From assembly GCA_022866645.1 (NCBI GenBank), contig JALHUQ010000450.1, forward strand, positions 1 through 6,435: DNA of 6,435 bases, given 5' to 3'. The translations under genes and the position numbers were made by a program. A model generated the notes under the pieces. The model did no database searches. It saw only the letters and a list, made by a program, of their open reading frames with translations, and was not told the origin of the DNA. The DNA comes from Woeseiaceae bacterium. GTDB lineage: Bacteria; Pseudomonadota; Gammaproteobacteria; Steroidobacterales; Woeseiaceae. Shown one piece after another: positions 1 to 5,926 of this stretch (the first letter of the stretch is position 1; every line of letters begins with the position of its first letter).

Positions 1-573
1 GAAACGCGTTTTGAACTCCAGAAAGCCCGCATGCTCAAGGCGGCCGCGCAGTGTTTTAACCAGAAAGGATACAGCGGAACATCGCTCCGGGACGTCGCGG
101 ATGTGCTGGGATTGACTGACCCTGCGCTTTACTACTACGTGCGCAATAAGGAAGAACTGGTCTACCTTTGCTATGTGCGGGCGGCTGACCTTGGCCGCGA
201 AGCGCTGGACAGGGCGAATAGCGAAGGACACCACGGTATGGATATCATGCTGCGTTATTTTCGCTATCACATCGAAATGATGGTCGGCGACCGTGGACCG
301 ATCGCCATCATGAGCGAGATTCCGTCACTCAAATCCGAGCATCGCGATGAAGTTCTCGAATTATCGCGACGACACAGCAAGAATTTCGAGTCAGTCCTGC
401 ACGCGGGAATTGAAGACGGCAGTATTGCCAACTGCAACGTTCGAATGACCGGAAATGCAATTATGGGGTCGATCAACTGGATACCGAAGTGGTACCACGG
501 CGACCCCGAGCAGGGACGGAAGCTGGTCAACGAGTTTCCTGAAATCCTGGCACGAGGTATGTCAGTCAATTGA
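1..573 (+). CDS. TetR/AcrR-family transcriptional regulator, 5' end outside window
   Basis: This encodes a DNA-binding repressor-type regulator. The frame is open from base 1 (ETRFELQKAR precedes the first Met at base 31), and starting at that Met would cut into helix 1 of the DNA-binding domain, so the true start is probably a few codons left of the window. The 190 visible residues are nearly the whole length of a usual TetR protein (about 200). The N-terminal helix-turn-helix is clear at about residues 27-48 (TSLRDVADVLGLTDPALYYY), followed by the usual NKEEL helix. The rest is a helical ligand domain. Its INWIPKWY stretch near residue 160 recalls TetR regulators of acyl-CoA catabolism (KstR2-like), so an acyl-CoA ligand is plausible but inferred. 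It converges on the Sel1-repeat gene, overlapping it by 12 bases, and faces the acyl-CoA operon. Whether it controls that operon cannot be read from the sequence. Confidence 0.93.
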   Translation, partial: ETRFELQKARMLKAAAQCFNQKGYSGTSLRDVADVLGLTDPALYYYVRNKEELVYLCYVRAADLGREALDRANSEGHHGMDIMLRYFRYHIEMMVGDRGPIAIMSEIPSLKSEHRDEVLELSRRHSKNFESVLHAGIEDGSIANCNVRMTGNAIMGSINWIPKWYHGDPEQGRKLVNEFPEILARGMSVN

Positions 574-1278
574 TTGGATTCGTTCCTGAACTCTGCTCTC
601 AAGATCACGAAGGTTAATGCGTGCCGGGTCGGAATCCATATTCTCAAACTCGCCTATTTCTATCAGCAACTTCACTCTGTCTTCAAGCTGACCGAAAATG
701 ACTCCGTAGTAATCGGATCCGGACCGCATTCGACCGCCCTGCGTTTCTAGGGATATCATCGGGCTTATACTGCTCCTGTCGCTTTGAATACGCGTGCCTG
801 TCCGGCCTTCAAGTTCGGCCAGGTTGCGCTTGATCGAAGCCAGCAATACGACTAGATCACTATATCCTGCACGCAATTTAAGATATTCCGCATCGGAGCG
901 CGACATTTCATCGTCTTGCAATTTTCGCAGCAACTGATCACGTACGTTGACGAACTCCGGCGTTCCGCGTTCGGCCGCCAGACGGTACCAGGCCGATGCC
1001 GTAATCCTGTTCTCTTCAACGCCCCTTCCGGTCAGATACATGTAGCCGACCATGTACTGCGCATACTTGTCACCGAGTGGCGCGAGTTCGTTTTGGTAGA
1101 GGAAAAAAGCGCGTTCGAAATCGCCGGACTCGAAAACCTTATCAACTTTTCGCTGCGTCGCCATGGTGTGGCTGTTGGGCAGATCTGCTGATATGCCAGA
1201 ATGACTCTGCGCATTTGAGAAACCGGGCGCCGAGATAAGCGCTAGCAAACAGGTGGTGAAGAAAACGTTTTTAATCAT
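562..1278 (-). CDS. Exported Sel1-repeat-containing protein, function unknown
   Basis: This 238-residue protein begins with a Sec-type signal peptide: Lys3, a hydrophobic core at about residues 5-18, and a probable signal peptidase I cut after Ser-Asn-Ala23. It is therefore expected in the periplasm; no lipobox is seen. Residues about 45-105 form a TPR/Sel1-like pair of helices, with a good Sel1 repeat at about 72-105 (YAQYMVGYMYLTGRGV, then ASAWYRLAAERG). Sel1 repeats mediate protein-protein contacts and give no enzymatic function. The C-terminal half (about 125-238) is charged and probably helical, and I do not recognise it. The gene lies 86 bases after the crotonase gene on the same strand, so it may be the last operon member or have its own promoter. 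AGG lies only three bases before the ATG, a tight spacing, but the signal peptide supports this start. Its 3' end overlaps the converging TetR gene, leaving no room for a terminator between them. Confidence 0.85.
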   Translation of the reverse strand: MIKNVFFTTCLLALISAPGFSNAQSHSGISADLPNSHTMATQRKVDKVFESGDFERAFFLYQNELAPLGDKYAQYMVGYMYLTGRGVEENRITASAWYRLAAERGTPEFVNVRDQLLRKLQDDEMSRSDAEYLKLRAGYSDLVVLLASIKRNLAELEGRTGTRIQSDRSSISPMISLETQGGRMRSGSDYYGVIFGQLEDRVKLLIEIGEFENMDSDPARINLRDLESRVQERIQSID

Positions 1279-1364
1279 TGTCCTGTTAAAAACAACCAGA
1301 TCCGGTGACTAGTCCTGTGTGTTGGAGTACCTTGCCCCGGCAAAGTTCCGGTTCTCCCGCGATT

Positions 1365-2156
1365 TTAGTCTCTAAAGTCGGGCTTTCTCTTGCAGAGATT
1401 CGCTTTGACTGCCTCAAGCTGATTTCGGCCGCCAATAATTCCAGCTTGAATACGGGCCTCCAGCGCCAGGGCATCGCTTTCACTCGCCTGCCACGCCTCG
1501 TTAACCAATGCCTTGATACCACGAATAGCGTCCGGTGACTTCGCCGCACACTCCATCGCAAGCTCGCGACTGGCGGCAACCGGGTCGTCGACCACAGCGG
1601 TAATCAAGCCGAGTTCTTGCGCCTCCTTACTATCCAGTATGCGCGCCGACCATGACAGCTCCTTGACCCGGTCCGGGCTCACGAGGTGCCGTAGCGTCGT
1701 ACTAATCCCCATATCCGGGATGATTCCCCAACGTGACTCCATGATTGACAGTCTGGCCGTTGGCGATGCGTAACGTATGTCGGCACCCAGCGCTATCTGC
1801 AGTCCGGCGCCGTACGCAACCCCGTTGATCGCACAAATGACCGGTATCGGCAACTCGCGCCAGGCATAGGCGGCACGCTGAAACAGGTTGGCGGCGGACG
1901 GTTTGAGCGGCGTATTCAGTGCTGTGCCGAAGTCCAGTGCGGAGTCTGAAAACACATTCAAATCAATACCCGCACAAAAATTTTCGCCTGCCCCGCGCAG
2001 AACTACCGCACGGACAGACTTGTCAGCAGCAATGCGCTCTGCAGCACTGCCCAGGGCCTCGAACATCTTCAAGTCGACGGCATTCATCTTGTCGGCGCGG
2101 TTCAACACCACGTCGGCAACCTGTGCTTCGATGCTTATCTTGACGCGGTCCATCAT
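1365..2156 (-). CDS. Crotonase-family enoyl-CoA hydratase/isomerase
   Basis: This 263-residue protein is the normal length for a single-domain crotonase, a cytoplasmic enzyme acting on 2-enoyl-CoA or related thioesters. The CoA/oxyanion-hole segments are present: ENFCAGIDL at residues 58-66 and NGVAYGAGLQIAL at 111-123. The second catalytic Glu of enoyl-CoA hydratase (Glu164 in rat) is conserved as Glu140 in IMESRWGIIPD. The first (Glu144 in rat) is replaced by Gln120. An Asp lies eight residues after Glu140 (Asp148), the same Glu/Asp spacing as Glu196/Asp204 of mammalian dienoyl-CoA isomerase. This makes a double-bond isomerase or a modified hydratase more likely than a textbook hydratase. 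By position after liuA-liuB it might be taken for LiuC (methylglutaconyl-CoA hydratase), but that family normally keeps both Glu residues. The gene starts 15 bases after maoC, with AGG seven bases before ATG, and two Met codons stand in tandem at the start. Confidence 0.93.
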   Translation of the reverse strand: MMDRVKISIEAQVADVVLNRADKMNAVDLKMFEALGSAAERIAADKSVRAVVLRGAGENFCAGIDLNVFSDSALDFGTALNTPLKPSAANLFQRAAYAWRELPIPVICAINGVAYGAGLQIALGADIRYASPTARLSIMESRWGIIPDMGISTTLRHLVSPDRVKELSWSARILDSKEAQELGLITAVVDDPVAASRELAMECAAKSPDAIRGIKALVNEAWQASESDALALEARIQAGIIGGRNQLEAVKANLCKRKPDFRD

Positions 2157-2171
2157 AACGATACCTGTCAG

Positions 2172-3029
2172 TCAGACTGCCAAAGTGCACTTGCCGTTTC
2201 GCAACACTATGGCGTCACGGTCTTTAACGCTGCACCGGAACGAAACGATATTGCCGTCCTGCCACATATCAGTGGTGATCGTGTCGCCCGGCAGGACCGG
2301 CGATGTAAATCGCGCATCGAAACCTTCGATCAGGGTGTAGTCGTAGTCGCAAATCGTTTTGAGGATGGCGCGACACGCAATACCGTAGCTGCACATGCCG
2401 TGCAAAATTGGCACGCCGAAGCCCGCTTTTGACGCTTCAGCAGGGTCTGCGTGCAAAGGGTTACGATCGCCCGTGAGACGGAATAACAGGGCCTGGTCTT
2501 CACGCGTCGCAATGTCGCAGCTCAAGTCCGGCTCACGCTGTGGCGCCCTGTGTGGCCTGGGCCCTGTGCCGCTTGGGCCACCAAATCCGCCATCACCACG
2601 AGCCATAACCGTGCAACCGAGAGTAAACAGCACGGTGTCATCGCTCGCCAGTCGCCCTTCGGCTTCGAAAAGAAACAGCGCACCCTTACGCGGGCCCCAG
2701 TCAAAAACGTCGGAGACCCGTTTGTTTATCAGAAGGTCGGCTTTCGGCGGTAACGGACGGTATAGCTGCATGCGCTGTTCGGAGTGCAATACCTGACTAA
2801 AGTCCCATCCGAGCCCCGGTGGAAACATGTCGGGCACCAGCACTGTGGCCAGGGTTGGTACTGTCTTGAAAGTCTCGCCCTGCTCATAAACGTAGGGCAA
2901 TTCCTTGAGGTCGAGCGGGTTGCGTCCCATCCCGATACTCAGAGCATAAAGAATAGCCTCGGAATCGGCGTAACTTAGGGGAAGGTCGACGACCGTGGTC
3001 GCCATGAGCGCATCGTAATCAAGCGGCAT
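2172..3029 (-). CDS. MaoC-like double-hotdog (R)-specific enoyl-CoA hydratase
   Basis: This 285-residue protein has the length and layout of the hydratase-2 / MaoC group with two hotdog folds, as in the hydratase domain of eukaryotic MFE-2 and the actinobacterial steroid side-chain hydratases. These cytoplasmic enzymes add water to trans-2-enoyl-CoA to give (R)-3-hydroxyacyl-CoA. The N-terminal half (about 1-145) is the degenerate, substrate-binding hotdog and starts with the typical MPLDYDALMA. The C-terminal half (about 170-285) holds the catalytic hydratase-2 motif LTGDRNPLHADP, with Asp188, Asn190 and His193, followed by GFGVPILHGMCSYG (203-216). A Gly/Pro/Arg-rich linker at about 144-166 separates the halves. 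All catalytic residues look intact. The gene follows liuB by 39 bases and precedes the crotonase by 15, so it is co-transcribed with leucine-type genes, although hydratase-2 has no step in canonical leucine breakdown. Its substrate is unknown; a branched, isoprenoid or steroid-like enoyl-CoA is possible. Confidence 0.93.
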   Translation of the reverse strand: MPLDYDALMATTVVDLPLSYADSEAILYALSIGMGRNPLDLKELPYVYEQGETFKTVPTLATVLVPDMFPPGLGWDFSQVLHSEQRMQLYRPLPPKADLLINKRVSDVFDWGPRKGALFLFEAEGRLASDDTVLFTLGCTVMARGDGGFGGPSGTGPRPHRAPQREPDLSCDIATREDQALLFRLTGDRNPLHADPAEASKAGFGVPILHGMCSYGIACRAILKTICDYDYTLIEGFDARFTSPVLPGDTITTDMWQDGNIVSFRCSVKDRDAIVLRNGKCTLAV

Positions 3030-3035
3030 AATTCA

Positions 3036-3067
3036 TCCATATAAAGCTTGCTGTGATTGTACATGGA
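3036..3067 (-). promoter_or_regulatory. Inverted repeat over the maoC ribosome binding site
   Basis: In the liuB-maoC gap the minus strand carries TCCATGTA, a 16-base spacer, then TATATGGA. The arms can form an eight-pair stem with one G-U pair. The GGA in the right arm (bases 3036-3038) is the best Shine-Dalgarno candidate for maoC, six bases before its ATG. The RNA could therefore fold so as to hide the maoC ribosome binding site and lower its translation relative to liuB. The stem is AT-rich and the loop long, so stability is modest and the function is inferred. Confidence 0.3.
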
Positions 3068-3068
3068 C

Positions 3069-4676
3069 TTACATGCGAAATATGCCGTAGGGCGCCTCTT
3101 CTTTGCCGCAAGCATTTGTCGCCGCCGACAAGCCATGTGACAGCACTCGTCGCGTGTCCCTCGGATCGATCACACCGTCATCCCAAAGGCGAGCACTTGC
3201 GTATAAAGGGTGTCCCTGCGTTTCGTATTGCTGCCGGATCATTTCTTCATAATCCGCTTTTGCGGTCGCGGGCCATTCTTCACCGCGCGCCTGAAGTCCG
3301 TCAGCCTTTACTGTTGATAGAACCATCGCCGCCTGCTCTCCACCCATGACCGAGATTCGCGCGTTTGGCCACATCCACATCAGGTTCGGGCTATATGCAC
3401 GACCGCACATCGCGTAGTTGCCGGCGCCGAAGGATCCACCGATAACCACTGTGAATTTCGGCACGTTCGCGGTGGCGACGGCATTGACCATTTTCGCGCC
3501 GTCTTTGGCGATTCCAGCATGCTCGACTCGCTTCCCGACCATGAATCCGGTGATGTTTTGCAGGAACACCAGCGGAATTCGCCGTCGGTTGCACAGCTGC
3601 ACAAAATGGGCGCCTTTTTGTGCAGACTCTGGAAACAGGATGCCGTTGTTGGCAACGATGCCGACCGGATAGCCGTCGATGAATGCGAACCCCGTGACCA
3701 GCGTTGCACCATAGAGCTTCTTAAACTCCTGGAATTCAGAACCGTCCACCAACCGAGCGATCACTTCGCGCACATCGTAAGGAAATCGGTACTCGCGTGA
3801 AACGATGCCGAAAATCTCGTCTACCGGATACAACGGCTCTTTAGGCTCTCGCCTCTCGACAACACGACGGGTCTCGTTAAGATTCGCGACTATGTCGCGA
3901 GCAATGGACAGAGCGTGTTGATCGTTGTCCGCGAGGTGGTCTGTCACGCCCGAAATTCGCGAATGGACGTTGCCGCCACCGAGTGTTTCAGCGTCAACTT
4001 CTTCCCCTGTTGCGGCTTTGACCAAAGGCGGGCCACCCAGGAAAATAGTCCCCTGATTTCGCACAATGATCGACTCATCGCACATGGCAGGCACATAAGC
4101 ACCGCCCGCAGTGCAGGAACCCATCACGATTGCGATCTGAGGAATTCCAGCCGCCGACAATCGCGCCTGATTGAAGAAAATTCGACCAAAGTGGTCGCGA
4201 TCAGGAAAGACTTCATCCTGCCGCGGCAGGAACGCGCCGCCCGAATCGACCAGATAGATGCAGGGCAAGCGGTTTTCCGCGGCGATTTCCTGCGCGCGAA
4301 GATGCTTTTTTACCGTCAACGGATAGTAAGTGCCACCCTTCACAGTCGCGTCGTTAGCCACGACCATGCATTCGATACCGTGAATTTTACCGATGCCGGT
4401 AACAATTCCGGCGCAAGGCACATCATCACTATAGACCCGCCACGCCGCGTGTCGACCCACTTCGAGAAAGTCCGTGTCGGCGTCGAGTAGCAACTTGATC
4501 CTGTCCCGCGCCAGGAGCTTGCCCCGGGAGAGGTGCAATTCCCGAGAACGCTCCGAACCGCCCTGCATAACGTAATCGTTCACTTCCTGCAGCTCTTCGA
4601 CCAGCTTGATATGCGCCGCGGTATTGTTCTCAAAGTCCTTGGAAGTACGATCAATCTTGGTGGTTATTGTGGGCAC
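3069..4676 (-). CDS. liuB: Methylcrotonoyl-CoA carboxylase carboxyltransferase (beta) subunit
   Basis: This subunit transfers CO2 from carboxybiotin to 3-methylcrotonyl-CoA, giving 3-methylglutaconyl-CoA, the second dedicated step of leucine breakdown after transamination and oxidation. Both crotonase-like carboxyltransferase halves are visible. The N half has SRGKLLARDRI (50-60), LVDSGGAFLPRQDEVFPDRD (152-171) and MGSCTAGGAYVPAM (195-208). The C half has NITGFMVGKRVEHAGIAKDG (384-403) and GGSFGAGNYAMCGRAYSP (413-430). The end GIFRM is typical of this family. I place the start at a GTG (4674-4676), giving 535 residues, the usual length, with AGGA five bases upstream. An in-frame GTG at 4709 would add 11 atypical residues and overlap liuA. 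The gene follows liuA by 7 bases. It needs a biotin carboxylase/biotin carrier alpha subunit (LiuD), which is not in the window. Geranyl-CoA carboxylase beta (AtuC) is a close relative and the main alternative; the liuA neighbour favours MCC. Confidence 0.95.
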   Translation of the reverse strand: MPTITTKIDRTSKDFENNTAAHIKLVEELQEVNDYVMQGGSERSRELHLSRGKLLARDRIKLLLDADTDFLEVGRHAAWRVYSDDVPCAGIVTGIGKIHGIECMVVANDATVKGGTYYPLTVKKHLRAQEIAAENRLPCIYLVDSGGAFLPRQDEVFPDRDHFGRIFFNQARLSAAGIPQIAIVMGSCTAGGAYVPAMCDESIIVRNQGTIFLGGPPLVKAATGEEVDAETLGGGNVHSRISGVTDHLADNDQHALSIARDIVANLNETRRVVERREPKEPLYPVDEIFGIVSREYRFPYDVREVIARLVDGSEFQEFKKLYGATLVTGFAFIDGYPVGIVANNGILFPESAQKGAHFVQLCNRRRIPLVFLQNITGFMVGKRVEHAGIAKDGAKMVNAVATANVPKFTVVIGGSFGAGNYAMCGRAYSPNLMWMWPNARISVMGGEQAAMVLSTVKADGLQARGEEWPATAKADYEEMIRQQYETQGHPLYASARLWDDGVIDPRDTRRVLSHGLSAATNACGKEEAPYGIFRM

Positions 4677-4681
4677 GTGCG

Positions 4682-4685
4682 TCCT
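4682..4685 (-). promoter_or_regulatory. Shine-Dalgarno AGGA deciding the liuB GTG start
   Basis: On the minus strand AGGA lies five bases before the GTG at 4676-4674 and overlaps the TAG stop codon of liuA. This spacing supports the GTG over the upstream in-frame GTG at 4709. It also suggests translational coupling, with ribosomes ending liuA re-initiating on liuB. Confidence 0.65.
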
Positions 4686-5841
4686 ATTTGGTGGCGTTGA
4701 ACAACTCACGGCCGATCAGCATTCGTCTGATCTCGCTGGTGCCGGCTCCGATCTCGTATAGCTTCGCGTCGCGCCACAGTCTGCCGGCCGGATACTCGTT
4801 GATATAGCCGTTGCCGCCCAGTACCTGAATCGCTTCGCCAGCCATCCATGTGGCTTTTTCAGCTGCGACAAGAATACATCCTGCCGCATCGAAGCGGGTA
4901 GTCTCGGAACGGTCGCAGGCATTGGCGACGGCATAAACATAGGCACGGCAGCTGTTCAACGCCGTATACATGTCAGCAATCTTGCCCTGCATCAGTTGAA
5001 ACTCACCGATGGCCTGGCCGAATTGTTTACGGTCATGGATGTAGGGCATTACGAGATCCATACAGGCAGCCATAATGCCCAGCGGACCGCCGGCCAATAC
5101 CACTCGCTCATAATCGAGACCACTCATCAGGATGGCGGCACCCTTGCCGACTTCGGCAAGCAGGTTGCTCGCTGGAATTCGACAGTCCTCGAGCAGCACT
5201 TCGCTGGTATCCGAACCCCGCATCCCCAACTTGCTGAGCTTTTGCGGAGTTGAGACGCCCGGTGTGCCACGTTCAACCAGAAAAGCGCTAATACCGCCGG
5301 ATTTCGCCCTGGAATCGGTCTTGGCGTAGACGATGATCAGGTCGGCACCCGGCGCGTTGGTAATCCACATCTTGGATCCCCGGAGTACAAAGGTATCGCC
5401 ATCCCGGACAGCCGTCGTACGCATTCCCATGACATCAGATCCGGCGCCCGCCTCGCTCATTGCCAGAGCACCGAGAAACTCTCCGGAGACCAGTTTCGGC
5501 AAATATTTTTGCTTTTGCTCTTCGCTGCCCCAGCGGCGCAATTGATTGACGCACAGATTCGAGTGCGCGCCGTATGACAATCCGACCGCGGCCGACGCGC
5601 GACTGATTTCTTCCATCGCGATGACATGTGCCAGGTAACCCAGCCCGGAACCACCGTAGGACTCTTCGACCGTGATCCCCAGCAATCCGAGCTGGCCAAG
5701 CTCCGGCCACAGGTCCGCTGGAAACTGGTTTGTTTCGTCTATCTCCGCGGCGCGAGGAGCGATAAGGTCGGTCGCAAAATCGCGCACCGTCTGGCGAAGC
5801 AGGTCGAGATCTTCGCCATGCCCAAAATTAAATTCAAACAT
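4684..5841 (-). CDS. liuA: Isovaleryl-CoA dehydrogenase
   Basis: This FAD-dependent acyl-CoA dehydrogenase oxidises isovaleryl-CoA to 3-methylcrotonyl-CoA in leucine breakdown and passes electrons to ETF. From the preferred ATG it has 385 residues, normal for the family. Visible in order are the N-terminal helical domain (about 1-115), the flavin/substrate segment LGALAMSEAGAGSDVMGM (123-140) and KMWITNA (157-163), then the C-terminal helical domain. The catalytic base sits in the helix-G position used by isovaleryl-CoA dehydrogenase: SGLDYERVVLAGGPLG, Glu245. The C-terminal site that holds the catalytic Glu in medium-chain enzymes is instead LYEIGAGTSEIRR (371-383), characteristic of this subfamily. 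QVLGGNGYINEYPAGRLWRD (339-358) is also conserved. An ATG 33 bases upstream (5874) is in frame but has no convincing ribosome binding site and would add 11 atypical residues. The gene opens the operon and ends 7 bases before liuB. Confidence 0.96.
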   Translation of the reverse strand: MFEFNFGHGEDLDLLRQTVRDFATDLIAPRAAEIDETNQFPADLWPELGQLGLLGITVEESYGGSGLGYLAHVIAMEEISRASAAVGLSYGAHSNLCVNQLRRWGSEEQKQKYLPKLVSGEFLGALAMSEAGAGSDVMGMRTTAVRDGDTFVLRGSKMWITNAPGADLIIVYAKTDSRAKSGGISAFLVERGTPGVSTPQKLSKLGMRGSDTSEVLLEDCRIPASNLLAEVGKGAAILMSGLDYERVVLAGGPLGIMAACMDLVMPYIHDRKQFGQAIGEFQLMQGKIADMYTALNSCRAYVYAVANACDRSETTRFDAAGCILVAAEKATWMAGEAIQVLGGNGYINEYPAGRLWRDAKLYEIGAGTSEIRRMLIGRELFNATK

Positions 5842-5854
5842 AGGGTCACACCCT
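5842..5854 (-). promoter_or_regulatory. Small hairpin containing the liuA ribosome binding site
   Basis: Directly before the chosen liuA ATG the minus strand reads AGGGTGTGACCCT, a perfect five-base inverted repeat with a three-base loop. The left arm includes AGGG, the best Shine-Dalgarno candidate, nine bases before ATG. A second AGGG lies six bases further upstream and could serve when the first is paired. The symmetry is plain in the sequence; a regulatory role is inference, and a motif this short can occur by chance. Confidence 0.35.
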
Positions 5855-5864
5855 GTCCCTGAAA

Positions 5865-5879
5865 CGAGAATCATTCTCG
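5865..5879. promoter_or_regulatory. Perfect palindrome upstream of liuA, Fur-box-like operator candidate
   Basis: CGAGAATCATTCTCG is a perfect 7-1-7 inverted repeat. It matches 11 of 15 positions of the Fur 7-1-7 consensus TGATAATnATTATCA (counting the central C as in the classical box), and GAGAATnATTCTC is a known Fur-site variant in gammaproteobacteria. It ends 23 bases before the chosen liuA ATG, in the only gap between the LuxR gene and the operon, where an operator or promoter is expected. It could instead bind a different operon regulator, such as the TetR protein encoded at the left edge. I could not identify matching -35 and -10 boxes with confidence. Confidence 0.45.
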
Positions 5880-5926
5880 GTAATTGGCAATAAGAAGGAC
5901 ATACCGTAGCAGAGGTAGCTCAGATA

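Noticed and set aside
1288..1306. Short hairpin (ACCGGATCTGGT) followed by TGTTTTT on the minus strand between the crotonase and Sel1 genes
   Set aside because: It resembles a terminator, but the stem is only four pairs including one G-U, too weak to call; it also sits close to the Sel1 ribosome binding site.
1307..1314. Eight-base palindrome GACTAGTC in the crotonase-Sel1 gap
   Set aside because: It is too short to support as an operator and the symmetry does not extend to either side.
1888..2340. Plus-strand 150-codon open frame opposite the crotonase and maoC junction
   Set aside because: It is antisense to two clear enzymes, is low-complexity Ser/Arg/Thr-rich, and shows no recognisable domain.
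3915..4490. Plus-strand 191-codon open frame opposite liuB
   Set aside because: It lies wholly antisense to a strongly conserved carboxyltransferase gene, resembles no family I recognise, and is expected by chance in GC-rich coding DNA.
4677..4709. Upstream GTG (4709) as the liuB start
   Set aside because: It overlaps the end of liuA and adds an atypical N-terminal extension; the GTG at 4676 has AGGA five bases upstream and gives the family-typical 535 residues.
5842..5874. Upstream ATG (5874) as the liuA start
   Set aside because: It would add 11 residues not typical of isovaleryl-CoA dehydrogenases, has no convincing Shine-Dalgarno, and lies within the palindrome; the ATG at 5841 has AGGG at nine bases.
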